From the NCBI RefSeq assembly GCF_031456545.1, contig NZ_JAVDUV010000001.1, forward strand, positions 310,001-374,000: a stretch of 64,000 nucleotides of DNA, written 5' to 3'. Positions within the stretch are counted from its first letter, which is position 1. Every line of letters begins with the position of its first letter. Source of the stretch: Agromyces sp. 3263 (GTDB lineage: Bacteria > Actinomycetota > Actinomycetes > Actinomycetales > Microbacteriaceae). Shown in pieces: positions 17,135 to 25,841 of the stretch. The translations under genes were made by a program, and so were the position numbers. A model generated the notes under the pieces. It had not been told where the DNA came from. It saw only the letters and a list, made by a program, of their open reading frames with translations, and ran no database searches.

Positions 17135-18115
17135 GTGCTCAAGACCATCGCCTGCATCGCGCTCCCCCAGATGGCGCCGTTCGAGTTCGGGGTGATCTGC
17201 GAGGTCTTCGGCATCGATCGCCGCGAGCACGGCGGCCCGATCTTCGACTTCCACGTCGTGGCCGCCGACCCCGGCCCCATCACGACCAAGCTCGGCTTCG
17301 ACGTCGTCGTGAAGGAGGGGCTCGACTTCGCGTACGAGGCCGACCTGGTCGCCGTGCCCGCGTCCCTGGTCGGCTCGCCGGCCGACGAGCGCGTGCTCGA
17401 CGTCATCCGCGACGCCGTCGACCGCGGAGCCTGGGTGCTCTCGGTCTGCTCGGGTGCGTTCACGCTCGGCTACGCCGGCGTGCTCGACGGCCGCCGGGCC
17501 ACCACGCACTGGATGTACACCGACAAGATGGCCGAGCTCTTCCCGCAGACCGAGGTCGACCCCGACGTGCTCTTCGTGCAGGACGGCAAGGTGGTCACGG
17601 GTGCCGGCACCGCCGCGGGCATCGACGCCGCTCTGCACATCGTGCGCACCGAGCTCGGGGCGAGCGCCGCGAACGTGGTCGCCCGCCGCATGGTCGTCCC
17701 CCCGCAGCGCGACGGCGGCCAGTCGCAGTTCATCCAGACCCCGGTACCCGAGTGCCACAGCGACTCGTTCGCGAAGGTCACCGAGTGGATGCTCGAGCAC
17801 CTCGACCACGAGCTCACCGTCGACCTGCTCGCGCGCAAGGCACTGATGTCGCCCCGCACCTTCGCCCGCCGCTTCCGCGCGGAGACCGGCACGACGCCGA
17901 ACGCGTGGCTGAACCGCCAGCGCCTCCTCCGGGCCCAGCAACTGCTCGAGGAGACCTCGCTCACCCTCGAGGAGATCGCCCGCGAGACCGGCTTCGGCGC
18001 AGCCGCGGTGATGCGGCACCACTTCCTGAAGGTGCTGCAGACCACGCCGACGCAGTACCGGCGGCTCTTCGGGGTGCGGGAGGCGAGCGACCGCGAGGTG
18101 GCCGCCGCCAGCTGA
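17135..18115 (+). CDS. GlxA-family transcriptional regulator (DJ-1/PfpI plus AraC domains)
   Basis: 326 residues from a GTG with GGAGGA 4 bases upstream. About 1-175 is the DJ-1/PfpI-like domain with VLSVCSGAFTLGYAG; Cys105 sits at the nucleophile elbow and may sense a ligand rather than catalyse. About 215-315 is an AraC/XylS DNA-binding domain with two helix-turn-helix motifs (DLLARKALMSPRTFARRFR and LEEIARETGFGAAAVMRHHF). Relatives control catabolism of amines, amino acids or aldehydes. The divergent 49-residue membrane gene may be a target. The effector is unknown. Confidence 0.92.
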   Translation: MLKTIACIALPQMAPFEFGVICEVFGIDRREHGGPIFDFHVVAADPGPITTKLGFDVVVKEGLDFAYEADLVAVPASLVGSPADERVLDVIRDAVDRGAWVLSVCSGAFTLGYAGVLDGRRATTHWMYTDKMAELFPQTEVDPDVLFVQDGKVVTGAGTAAGIDAALHIVRTELGASAANVVARRMVVPPQRDGGQSQFIQTPVPECHSDSFAKVTEWMLEHLDHELTVDLLARKALMSPRTFARRFRAETGTTPNAWLNRQRLLRAQQLLEETSLTLEEIARETGFGAAAVMRHHFLKVLQTTPTQYRRLFGVREASDREVAAAS

Positions 18116-18195
18116 CGAGGGCGCACCGCACGCCGTCGCCCGGGCGGCGTCGCCCGGTCGTCGTCGAGCAGCCGGCGTCGGCCGGCCGCCATCGA

Positions 18196-19497
18196 TCAGT
18201 CGGCGGATGCCTCGGACGCGCCGGTCGTCGCCACCCAGGCGATCCCGTCGCCGGTGATCTCGACTCCGCCCTCGTCGGGCGTGACGTACGCCGCCTCGCC
18301 GCGGGCGAGCCGTGACTCCCCCAGCCGTCCCCGGAGACGAAGCGAACCGCCTTCGGCCAGCACGATCGCCGGACCGTCGAGCGGCACGCGCGCGGCATCC
18401 GCTGCGTGGTCGCCGGCACCTGCGTCGAGCGCCGCAGTGCCCGCGATCGACGCCGGTTCAGCCCGGTAGAGCACGAAGTCGGGCACGTCGGGACGGAACG
18501 CGACGACTCCCGGCGCGACCGGCTCGGGCTCGAGGCGCGGCGGGGCGATCGGGGTGAAGTCGAGCACCTCGAGCAGCTCGGTCACGTCGATGTGCTTCGG
18601 CGTGAGGCCGCCGCGCAGCACGTTGTCGCTCGCGGCCATGAGCTCGATGCCGAGGCCCGCCAGGTACGCGTGGATGTTGCCCGCCGCGAGGTACAACGAC
18701 TCGCCCCGACGGAGTCGCACGCGGTTGAGCAGCAGCGAGATGACGATGCCGGGATCGCCCGGGTACACCTCGGCGAGGGTGCCGACGGTCTCGAACGAGA
18801 GTGCGTACGGCGACCGGCGGGCGGTGTCGGATGCCGCGAGCGCCGTCACCCGCTCGGTGACCCACGCGGCCTCCCCCGTGTCGCCGCCGCGTCCGTCGCG
18901 GAGCAGCCACTCGACGGTGTCGCGGAGCGGATCGGCCGAGCCAAGGTGGGCCGCGAGCAGGTCGAGTGCGCCCGGATCGGGCGCGGCGTCCGCGGCATCC
19001 GCCGCCCGCAGCGTCTGCAGGATGCCGGCCACCTCCTCGAGCGGACGGAACCCGGAGAGCGCGTCGAACGTCTCGCTCACCGCGACGATGAGCTCGGGCT
19101 TGTGGAACTCGTCGCGGTAGTTGCGGTCGTAGGCCGATACCGGAACCCCGTCGGCCTCCTCGCGCGCGAAGCCCTCGCGGGCCTGCTCTGGCGTCGGGTG
19201 GGCCTGCAGCGACAGCGGCTCCGCCGCGGCGAGCAGCTTCAGGAGGAAGGGCAGCCGCGCGCCGTGCCGGGCGAGCCGGGCACCGAGGGCCTGCTCAGGT
19301 TCGGCGGCGATCCACTCGGCGAGGTCGGCGTGGCCCACGGACGCCTCGTCCACGACGACCGCCGGCGAGCCCGCGTGCGCGCCGAGCCAGAGCTCCGCCT
19401 CGGGCGCGCCCGACGGGGCCACGCCCCGGAACTCGGCGATCGCGCTCGTCGACCCCCAGGCGTAGTCGCGCGGAGTGTTGGCGATCGTCACAAACAT
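18196..19497 (-). CDS. manA: Mannose-6-phosphate isomerase, class I
   Basis: 433 residues. It converts fructose 6-phosphate to mannose 6-phosphate, the entry into GDP-mannose with manB. The zinc ligands are in LQAHP (97-101), FHKPE (131-135) and GNIHAYLAG (about 260-270), with the family N-terminus TPRDYAWGS. The ATG at 19497 is chosen because the conserved FVTIANTPRDYAWGS begins there; GAAGGGA lies about 9 bases upstream. The gene converges on the GlxA-type gene, and the 80-base gap between them shows only short GC hairpins. Confidence 0.95.
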   Translation of the reverse strand: MFVTIANTPRDYAWGSTSAIAEFRGVAPSGAPEAELWLGAHAGSPAVVVDEASVGHADLAEWIAAEPEQALGARLARHGARLPFLLKLLAAAEPLSLQAHPTPEQAREGFAREEADGVPVSAYDRNYRDEFHKPELIVAVSETFDALSGFRPLEEVAGILQTLRAADAADAAPDPGALDLLAAHLGSADPLRDTVEWLLRDGRGGDTGEAAWVTERVTALAASDTARRSPYALSFETVGTLAEVYPGDPGIVISLLLNRVRLRRGESLYLAAGNIHAYLAGLGIELMAASDNVLRGGLTPKHIDVTELLEVLDFTPIAPPRLEPEPVAPGVVAFRPDVPDFVLYRAEPASIAGTAALDAGAGDHAADAARVPLDGPAIVLAEGGSLRLRGRLGESRLARGEAAYVTPDEGGVEITGDGIAWVATTGASEASAD

Positions 19498-19517
19498 GCT
19501 CGGTGGTCCCTTCGCGG

Positions 19518-19533
19518 AGTTTGGCTCCAAACT
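19518..19533. promoter_or_regulatory. 16-bp inverted repeat between manA and acyl-CoA dehydrogenase
   Basis: AGTTTGG at 19518-19524 and CCAAACT at 19527-19533 with CT between them form a near-perfect operator-like palindrome in the 113-base divergent region. A plus-strand -10-like TAGGCT lies at 19566-19571, 39 bases before the dehydrogenase start. The protein that binds the palindrome is unknown. Confidence 0.5.
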
Positions 19534-19610
19534 ACCAACGGCTTCGGGCGCCGCCGGCCCGGTCCTAGGCTCGACGGGCCACCCACGACGCCTTGTGCAT
19601 TGGAGCAGTC

Positions 19611-20789
19611 ATGACGTTCGAGCCGCTCGCAAGCGACTTCTACTCGTACGAGTCCCTTCTCAGCGACCAGGAGAAGGAGGCGCTCGCCCGTCTTCGAGCC
19701 TGGCTCGATTCCGACGTGCGACCGATCGTCGCCGGCTACTGGGATCGCGCCGAGTTCCCCATGCAGGTCGTGAAGCCGCTCGCCGAGCTCGGCGCGTACT
19801 CGTTCAGCTGGGAGGAGACCCGGCCCTTCGAGAACTCCGCGGTCTTCCGCGGCTTCGTCGCGATGGAGCTCGCCCGCGTCGACCCGTCGGTCGCGACCTT
19901 CGTGGGCGTGCAGAACGGGCTCGCCACCGGCTCGATCAGCGTGTGCGGCTCCCCCGAGCAGCGCGCGGAGTGGATCCCGAAGCTCGCGAGCGGCGAGATC
20001 GTCGGCGCCTTCGGGCTCACCGAGCCGCTCTCGGGCTCCGACTCGGCGCAGGGCCTCCGCACGACCGCGACGCGCGACGGCGACTCCTGGGTCCTGAACG
20101 GATCGAAGCGCTGGATCGGCAACGCCACCTTCTCCGACATCACCGTGATCTGGGCGAAGGACGTCGAGGACGGGCAGGTCAAGGGCTTCATCGTGCCCAC
20201 CGACACCCCCGGCTACACCGCGACGAAGATCGAGGGCAAGGTCAGCCTCCGCGCCGTGCAGAACGCGGACATCACGCTCGACCACGTCGTGGTCCCCGAG
20301 TCGCTCCGCCTGCAGAACGCCAACTCCTTCCGCGACACCGCGAAGGTGCTCCGGCTCACCCGCGCCGAAGTGGCGTGGGCCGCCGTCGGCACGGCGGTCG
20401 GCGCCTACGAGGCCGCCGTGAAGTACGCAGGCGAGCGGGTGCAGTTCGGCAGGACCATCGGCTCCCACCAGCTCATCCAGGACCTCCTCGTGAAGTGCCT
20501 CGGCAACATCACGGCGTCGCTCGGGATGGTCGTACGCGTCTCGGAGATGCTCGACCGCGGCGAGCAGCGCGACGAGCACTCGGCGCTCGCCAAGGCGTAT
20601 ACGACGGCGCGCATGCGCGAGACGGTCGCCTGGGCCCGCGAGGCCGTGGGCGGCAACGGCATCGTGCTCGAGTACGACGTCGCCCGCTTCTTCGCCGACG
20701 CCGAGGCGCTCTACTCCTATGAAGGCACGCGTGAGATGAACACCCTCATCGTCGGCCGCGCGATCACGGGCACGGCCGCGTTCGTCTGA
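19611..20789 (+). CDS. Acyl-CoA dehydrogenase family protein (glutaryl-CoA dehydrogenase-like)
   Basis: 392 residues from an ATG with GGAG 6 bases before it. FAD-dependent dehydrogenation of an acyl-CoA thioester. FAD/substrate motifs are FGLTEPLSGSDSAQG and SWVLNGSKRWIGNATFSD. The C-terminal SYEGTREMNTLIVGRAITG has the catalytic Glu position and ending of the glutaryl-CoA and short-chain group. No electron-transfer flavoprotein or CoA ligase gene is nearby, so the substrate is open. It is a single-gene unit closed by a strong hairpin. Confidence 0.92.
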   Translation: MTFEPLASDFYSYESLLSDQEKEALARLRAWLDSDVRPIVAGYWDRAEFPMQVVKPLAELGAYSFSWEETRPFENSAVFRGFVAMELARVDPSVATFVGVQNGLATGSISVCGSPEQRAEWIPKLASGEIVGAFGLTEPLSGSDSAQGLRTTATRDGDSWVLNGSKRWIGNATFSDITVIWAKDVEDGQVKGFIVPTDTPGYTATKIEGKVSLRAVQNADITLDHVVVPESLRLQNANSFRDTAKVLRLTRAEVAWAAVGTAVGAYEAAVKYAGERVQFGRTIGSHQLIQDLLVKCLGNITASLGMVVRVSEMLDRGEQRDEHSALAKAYTTARMRETVAWAREAVGGNGIVLEYDVARFFADAEALYSYEGTREMNTLIVGRAITGTAAFV

Positions 20790-20805
20790 ACCACGAAGCC
20801 GCGAC

Positions 20806-20846
20806 GACGGATGCCGCGAGCCCGCGTTCGGCTCGCGGCATCCGTC
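20806..20846 (+). terminator. Strong hairpin terminator after acyl-CoA dehydrogenase
   Basis: Perfect 17-bp arms at 20806-20822 (GACGGATGCCGCGAGCC) and 20830-20846 with a 7-base loop CGCGTTC. It starts 16 bases after the stop codon. Like the sahH hairpin it is built around the GGATGCC heptamer. Confidence 0.85.
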
Positions 20847-20870
20847 ATCTGCTCGCAATGCCACGCGCGA

Positions 20871-20876
20871 TAGCCT
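20871..20876 (+). promoter_or_regulatory. -10 box TAGCCT of the ligase pair, likely leaderless
   Basis: TAGCCT ends 7 bases before the ATG at 20884. Transcription would start at the A of the start codon. It lies 25 bases past the preceding terminator, so the ligase pair begins a new transcription unit. Confidence 0.5.
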
Positions 20877-20883
20877 TGGACCC

Positions 20884-22248
20884 ATGACCACCGGCCGACG
20901 TCGCACCCTCATCGGCGCGTACGCGACGCTCGCCCTCTTCACGGTGCTCGCCGGCCAGTTCTGGCGCAACCTGCTCGGCTGGTGGGGATTCGCCGCGGTC
21001 GCGCTCGTGGTCATCGGCGGCGCGATCGCCCTCCTCGTCGGCGAGCGCCCGAGCTGGCGCTGGCGGCGCGTGCCGAAGTCGACCATCGCGTTCCTCCTCA
21101 TCACGGTGCTGTCGATCGCGTGGTCGTACTACCCGGGCGCCAGCGCGCTCGGCGTCGCCATCACCCTCGTGACCACGCTGGTGGCCGTCGCCCTGGTGCT
21201 CTGCCTCACCTGGGACCGCTTCGTGCGGGCCCTCGCGGGCGCGATCAAGTGGGTGCTCGGGCTCTCGATCGTCTTCGAGCTCTGGGTCGCGATCTTCGTG
21301 CGCGAACCCGTGCTGCCGAACTTCCCCGACTTCGACCCCGACGCGGGCAAGCTGCCCATGGCCTTCTACTGGTCCCGAGGACTGCTGTTCGACGGCGGTC
21401 CCATCGAGGGCATCGTCGCGAGTCGCAACATCCTCGGCATGGTCGCGCTGCTCGGGCTCATCGTGTTCGGCGTCCTGCTGGCCGCAGGCAGCGTCCGGCG
21501 AGCGCAGGGCATCGGATGGTTGGTCGTGTCGGGCGGCGTCCTGCTCCTCACCCGCTCGGCGACGGTCATCCTCGTGGCCGTCCTCGTGCTCGCGGCGCTC
21601 GGCTTCGCCGTGTGGGCTCGGCGGGTGGGACCCGATCGTCGCAGGGGGGTGTACTGGGCCGCGGCCGGCGCGCTCGTGGCATCCGTCGGCCTGCTCGTCA
21701 TCTTCTGGAACGCGCTGCTCGAGCTGTTCGGCAAGAGCGAGGACCTGACCGGCCGCTTCGACATCTGGAACGCGGTGATCGGCCTGGCCGCCCAGCGACC
21801 ATGGTTCGGCTGGGGCTGGGTCGGATACTGGGTGCCGTGGGTCGAGCCGTTCGACGGGCTGGCGGTGCGGAACGGCGTCGAGTATCTGCAGGCGCACAAT
21901 GCGTGGCTCGACGTGTGGCTGCAGCTCGGTTTCGTCGGCGTGATCGCCTTCGCCTCGATCGTGATCGGTGCGCTGTGGCGTTCGTGGTTCCTGGCGGTGG
22001 ATCGACCGCGCGACGAGACGGGGCGGCTGCTCCCGCACACCGCGGCGTCCTTCGTGCCCCTCCTCCTGCTCGTCGCGCTCATCGGCCAGAGCCTCGCGGA
22101 GAGCCGGCTCCTCATCGAGGGCGGCTGGCTGCTCCTCATCGCGATCGCCTGGTCGACGAAGCAGCGCCAGTGGGACCCCGAGCCCATCCCCGCCGCTCCC
22201 CCGCCGGTCCGCGCCTCCCGGATGCCGCCGCCCGAGGTCGCTCGATGA
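20884..22248 (+). CDS. O-antigen ligase/polymerase (Wzy/WaaL)-like membrane protein 1
   Basis: 454 residues with about 11 membrane helices. The large extracytoplasmic loop (about 145-185) carries FVREPVLPNFPDFDPDAGK and SRGLLFDGGPIEGIVASRN; the SRN just before the next helix is typical of the Wzy_C family, as are the later DLTGRFDIWNAVIG and WGWVGYW. Such proteins join lipid-linked repeat units or move a finished chain to an acceptor outside the membrane. Its stop overlaps the next start as ATGA, and that next protein is a paralogue. The C-terminal 30 residues are Pro-rich and cytoplasmic. Confidence 0.88.
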   Translation: MTTGRRRTLIGAYATLALFTVLAGQFWRNLLGWWGFAAVALVVIGGAIALLVGERPSWRWRRVPKSTIAFLLITVLSIAWSYYPGASALGVAITLVTTLVAVALVLCLTWDRFVRALAGAIKWVLGLSIVFELWVAIFVREPVLPNFPDFDPDAGKLPMAFYWSRGLLFDGGPIEGIVASRNILGMVALLGLIVFGVLLAAGSVRRAQGIGWLVVSGGVLLLTRSATVILVAVLVLAALGFAVWARRVGPDRRRGVYWAAAGALVASVGLLVIFWNALLELFGKSEDLTGRFDIWNAVIGLAAQRPWFGWGWVGYWVPWVEPFDGLAVRNGVEYLQAHNAWLDVWLQLGFVGVIAFASIVIGALWRSWFLAVDRPRDETGRLLPHTAASFVPLLLLVALIGQSLAESRLLIEGGWLLLIAIAWSTKQRQWDPEPIPAAPPPVRASRMPPPEVAR

Positions 22249-23570
22249 CGGATGCCGCCGGCGGTGCGCATCTCGCGCGCGCCCTGCGGGAGTTCGCCGG
22301 TTCCGCCAGGTTCGCCCAGGCCCTCACCCTCATCGTCGTCGGCTTCGCCTTCACCACGCACGCCGTACGCAGTCTCATCGGCTGGCCTGGTCTCCTCGCC
22401 GCGCTCGGCGGCCTGCTCGCGCTCTGCGCCCTGTCGCTCGTCGCCCGCTGGCGCGCCGTCGAGTGGTACGGCATCCTCCCGATCACGATCCTCGTGTTCG
22501 TCGGGTGGTGTGCGGCATCCGTGCTCTGGAGCGGGCCCGGCGCCAATGCCCCGGCGGCGACGGCGCTCCGCGTGGCCTATCTCATCGCCTTCGCCTTCCT
22601 CGGGGTGTACGTGGCGCTCATGCGCGACACCATCCAGATCGTGCGGGCGTTCGGCGACGTCATGCGGATGCTCCTCGCCGTGTCGATCGGGTTGGAGGTG
22701 CTCTCGGGCATCCTGCTCGACGTGCCCATCCGCATCCTCGGGATCCAGGGCGACCTCGCGCGACTCGGGCCGATCCAGGGCCTGTTCGGATCGCGGAACC
22801 TGCTCGGCTTCGTCGCACTCATCGCGCTGCTCACCTTCGTGGTCGAATGGCGCACGAAGATCATCACGCGAGGCAAGGCCGTCGCGTCGATCGTGCTCGC
22901 CGCCTTCTGCATCGTGTTCGCCGGGTCTCCGACCACGTGGATCGCGCTCGGTGCGGCCGGCGTGGCGACCGCGGCGCTCTACGGGCTGCGGCGTGCTGCG
23001 CCCGCGACGCGCTGGCGCTGGCAGATCGCCCTGCTCGTCGCCGGGATCGCGGCGCTCGTCACGGCGTGGATCCTCAGGATCCGCATCATCGAGCTGCTCG
23101 ACGCGCGGGCCGAATTCGACGTGCGGCTCGACGTCTGGCGCGAGCTCTCCCGGTACCTCAGCCTCAACCCGCTGCAGGGATGGGGATGGGTGGGCTCCTG
23201 GAGAGAGACCGCACCGTACTCGTGGATCGAGCTCGCCACCGGCCGTCCGCACGGATCGGCGCTCAGCGCCTACGTCGACGTGTACTTCCAGGTCGGCGTG
23301 ATCGGCCTGCTGCTCTTCGTCGGACTGGTCGGGGTGGCCCTCGTGCGCGCGTGGCTGCTGGCCTCGACCCGACGGAGCGTCGTGTACGTGTGGCCGGCGC
23401 TCATGCTCGTCGTCATCGCGGTGACGAGCTTCGCCGAGAGCTTCGCCCTCGGCGAGGGCGGCTGGCTGCTCCTCGTGGTCTGCGCGGTGAAGGCCGCTCG
23501 CGACATGAGCTGGCGCGACGCGCTCGCGGCGGGGCGGCCGCCGGCGCCGACGGTGGAGCGGCTCGGCTGA
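22245..23570 (+). CDS. O-antigen ligase/polymerase (Wzy/WaaL)-like membrane protein 2
   Basis: 441 residues, about 11 membrane helices, clearly related to the protein just upstream. GLFGSRNLLGFVALIALLTF matches the GIVASRNILGMVALLGLIVF segment of the first, EFDVRLDVWRELS matches DLTGRFDIWN, and GWGWVGSW matches GWGWVGYW. The loop before SRN is shorter and different (DVPIRILGIQGDLARLGP), so the acceptor or donor may differ. Translation is coupled by ATGA. Whether one is a polymerase and the other a ligase cannot be read from sequence. The next gene converges after 39 bases. Confidence 0.88.
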   Translation: MTDAAGGAHLARALREFAGSARFAQALTLIVVGFAFTTHAVRSLIGWPGLLAALGGLLALCALSLVARWRAVEWYGILPITILVFVGWCAASVLWSGPGANAPAATALRVAYLIAFAFLGVYVALMRDTIQIVRAFGDVMRMLLAVSIGLEVLSGILLDVPIRILGIQGDLARLGPIQGLFGSRNLLGFVALIALLTFVVEWRTKIITRGKAVASIVLAAFCIVFAGSPTTWIALGAAGVATAALYGLRRAAPATRWRWQIALLVAGIAALVTAWILRIRIIELLDARAEFDVRLDVWRELSRYLSLNPLQGWGWVGSWRETAPYSWIELATGRPHGSALSAYVDVYFQVGVIGLLLFVGLVGVALVRAWLLASTRRSVVYVWPALMLVVIAVTSFAESFALGEGGWLLLVVCAVKAARDMSWRDALAAGRPPAPTVERLG

Positions 23571-23609
23571 TTCGCGTGACCGCCGGCGCGCTGTTTCGAA
23601 CGAATGGTG

Positions 23610-24611
23610 TCAGACCGGCTGCACGAGGTCGCGCAGCACGTCCTGCGCTCCGCGGCCGTAGCGACTGTAGGCGCCCGAGCGCCACTCCCGCCACACTGGC
23701 GTCAGGCGCCGCAGGCGCCGTGGCGGGATGGCCTGTCGCATGAGCTCGTGATCGAGCTTCGCACGCGCCTCGGACTCGACGTGCGCATCGCCCGTGGCGA
23801 TGGAGGGAAGGCGCTCGGCGAGGTCCTCGGCCCGGGCGAGCAGCTTGGCGTTCCGCTCGGTGCGCGGCTCACGCAGCCGGGCGACCCTGCCGCCCGGCCC
23901 GAGGCGGGCTACGCCGATCTGGTTGCCACCGTGCTGGCGATAGTCGATCAGCGGCTCGGCCACCACGGCGATGCCGCCACCGACGGACGCGACCATGGCG
24001 AGCCATTCGTCGTGCACCCAGCTCGCCGGGAACGGAGCGGCCCGCTCGACCAGCGACCGCGAGACCATCATCGTCGCGCCGGTCAGGACGTTGCGCTTGA
24101 GGAGCTCTTCGAAGGCGGCATCCGAGGCCAACCGACGGCGAAGTCCATCGTCGACGCCGAGCGTCTCGAACAGCGACGAGCCGATCGGTTCGTCGGCGTC
24201 GTCGACGAGCCGGGCCTCCGCCGCGACGAGATCGAGGCCCGGCCGTGCCGCGAATTCGCGCAGCGCACGCTCGACGCGGTCGGGATGCCACACGTCGTCC
24301 TGGTCGCACAGGGCGATGAGGTCCCCGGATGCCGCCCGCAGCGCCTGTTCGAAGTTCGCCGTCACGCCGAGCGCGGTGGAGTTGTCCAGGACGACGAGCT
24401 CGGGCGTCGAGGCATCCGTCGCGGCCCGGTGAGCGGCGACGACCTGCCGCGCCAGCGCCGTGGTGTTGTCTGACGACGCATCGTCGCTGAGCACGATTTC
24501 GTTGACCGGCGACGTCTGCGCCAAGATGCTCTCGAGCTGCTGCGGCAGGAAGCGCACCCCGTTGTGAGTACCGAGTGCGACGGAGACCCGGGGCGCCGTC
24601 TCGGCGGACAT
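23610..24611 (-). CDS. Glycosyltransferase family 2 (rhamnosyl/galactosyltransferase-like)
   Basis: 333 residues. GT-A fold: SVALGTHNGVRFLPQQLESI (10-29), EIVLSDDASSDNT, LIALCDQDDVWHPDRVERAL containing the DxDD-type metal site (about 95-115), and an acceptor-side WVHDEWLAMVASVGG. The DQDDVW form is common in rhamnan and O-antigen rhamnosyltransferases, but the sugar is not certain. It is soluble or peripheral at the inner membrane face. The ATG overlaps the upstream stop (TGATG), so it is translated after the GtrB-like gene. Confidence 0.88.
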   Translation of the reverse strand: MSAETAPRVSVALGTHNGVRFLPQQLESILAQTSPVNEIVLSDDASSDNTTALARQVVAAHRAATDASTPELVVLDNSTALGVTANFEQALRAASGDLIALCDQDDVWHPDRVERALREFAARPGLDLVAAEARLVDDADEPIGSSLFETLGVDDGLRRRLASDAAFEELLKRNVLTGATMMVSRSLVERAAPFPASWVHDEWLAMVASVGGGIAVVAEPLIDYRQHGGNQIGVARLGPGGRVARLREPRTERNAKLLARAEDLAERLPSIATGDAHVESEARAKLDHELMRQAIPPRRLRRLTPVWREWRSGAYSRYGRGAQDVLRDLVQPV

Positions 24612-25786
24612 CAGCGGTTCCGCTTGAGGCCCACGTTCAGCACGCCGAGGAACATGCCGGCCATGATGGTCTGCGCGCCGAGCATCATCAGCAGCGCGGC
24701 GAGCACCGCCGTGCGCATCGTGCTCGAGGGGTCGAGGGAGCCGAAGCCGCTCGCCGCCCAGGTCGCGAACTGGCCGATCGCGATGCCGAGACCGATGAGG
24801 AAGAGGAAGAGTCCGACCAGCGCTCCGCTCTCGAGGCTGATGCGTCGCTCGAGCCGGTCGAAGTTGCGAGACCTGGGTATCCGGAATCCCTCGTGCTGCG
24901 CGTAGATCTTGGTGAGGATGGCGAACAGCACCGATTGGTAGCCCACGACCGTCAGGGCCGCGAGGTACACCTGGCTCGACACGTCGAAGCCCACGTCGCC
25001 CAGGATGATCGGCCCGAAGCTGATGAACAGCGTGCCGAGCAGGCCGAGGAAGAAGGCGACCGCGCCCGGAATCAGGAAGAGCCAGCGCGGACTGAAGATC
25101 AGCAGGAAGCGCAGGTGACGCCAGCCATCGCGCCAGCTGCGCAGGTGCGGCGGGCGGCTGCGGCCGTCCTTGTCGAGCGTCGTCGGCACCTCGGAGACCC
25201 GGAGGCCGCCGAGCGTGGACTTGACGACGACCTCGCTCGCGAACTCCATGCCGGTGGTCTGCAGGTGGAGGTCGAGGATGGCCTGACGGTTGAACCCGCG
25301 GAGTCCGCAATGGAAGTCCTTGATCGGCGACCTGAAGAGCACCCGACCGATCCAGGAGAGCACCGGGTTGCCGAGGTACTTGTGCAGCGGCGGCATCGCG
25401 CCCTCGGCGATGCCGCCTCGGAAACGGTTGCCCATGACGAGCTGGTCTCCGGCCCGGAGCCGCTCGACGAAGGGGTCGAGCTTGGAGAAGTCGTAGCTGT
25501 CGTCGGCGTCGCCCATGATGACGTACTCGCCGCGCGCGGCGTCGATCCCGCCCATGAGCGCGCTGCCGTACCCCTTCGCGGGCACGTCGACGACGCGGGC
25601 TCCATGCGCCCGTGCGATGTCCTGGGAGCCGTCGGTCGAGCCGTTGTCGGCGATGATCACCTCGCCGATCACCCCGCTCCGGGCGAGGTATCCCTGTGCC
25701 TTGTCGATGCAGACGGCGAGCGTCTCGGCCTCGTTGAGGCACGGCATGACGATCGAGAGTTCGATCGTCTCGGTGGAGGTGGGCAT
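24611..25786 (-). CDS. Polyprenyl-phosphate sugar synthase-like GT2 with C-terminal membrane helices
   Basis: 391 residues. The GT2 domain (about 8-235) has LSIVMPCLNEAETLAVCIDK, EVIIADNGSTDGSQDIA and VIMGDADDSYDF as the DxD region, then IKDFHCGLRGFNR, which is typical of dolichyl/undecaprenyl-phosphate mannose or glucose synthases (DPM1/GtrB). Four membrane helices follow (about 255-385). The product is predicted to be polyprenyl-phosphate hexose, the donor for GT-C enzymes outside the membrane. Four GT-C-like proteins occur to the right. The ATG at 25786 begins directly before the conserved core. Confidence 0.88.
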   Translation of the reverse strand: MPTSTETIELSIVMPCLNEAETLAVCIDKAQGYLARSGVIGEVIIADNGSTDGSQDIARAHGARVVDVPAKGYGSALMGGIDAARGEYVIMGDADDSYDFSKLDPFVERLRAGDQLVMGNRFRGGIAEGAMPPLHKYLGNPVLSWIGRVLFRSPIKDFHCGLRGFNRQAILDLHLQTTGMEFASEVVVKSTLGGLRVSEVPTTLDKDGRSRPPHLRSWRDGWRHLRFLLIFSPRWLFLIPGAVAFFLGLLGTLFISFGPIILGDVGFDVSSQVYLAALTVVGYQSVLFAILTKIYAQHEGFRIPRSRNFDRLERRISLESGALVGLFLFLIGLGIAIGQFATWAASGFGSLDPSSTMRTAVLAALLMMLGAQTIMAGMFLGVLNVGLKRNR

Positions 25787-25841
25787 GGCGAGGGGTCCTG
25801 TCGTACGCGGGGCAGCGTCCCCATCGTACAGAATGGGTGCA

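Noticed and set aside
18116-18195. Terminator between the GlxA-type gene and manA
   Set aside because: Only short GC self-complementary pieces such as CGCCCGGGCG are present; no long stem could be drawn.
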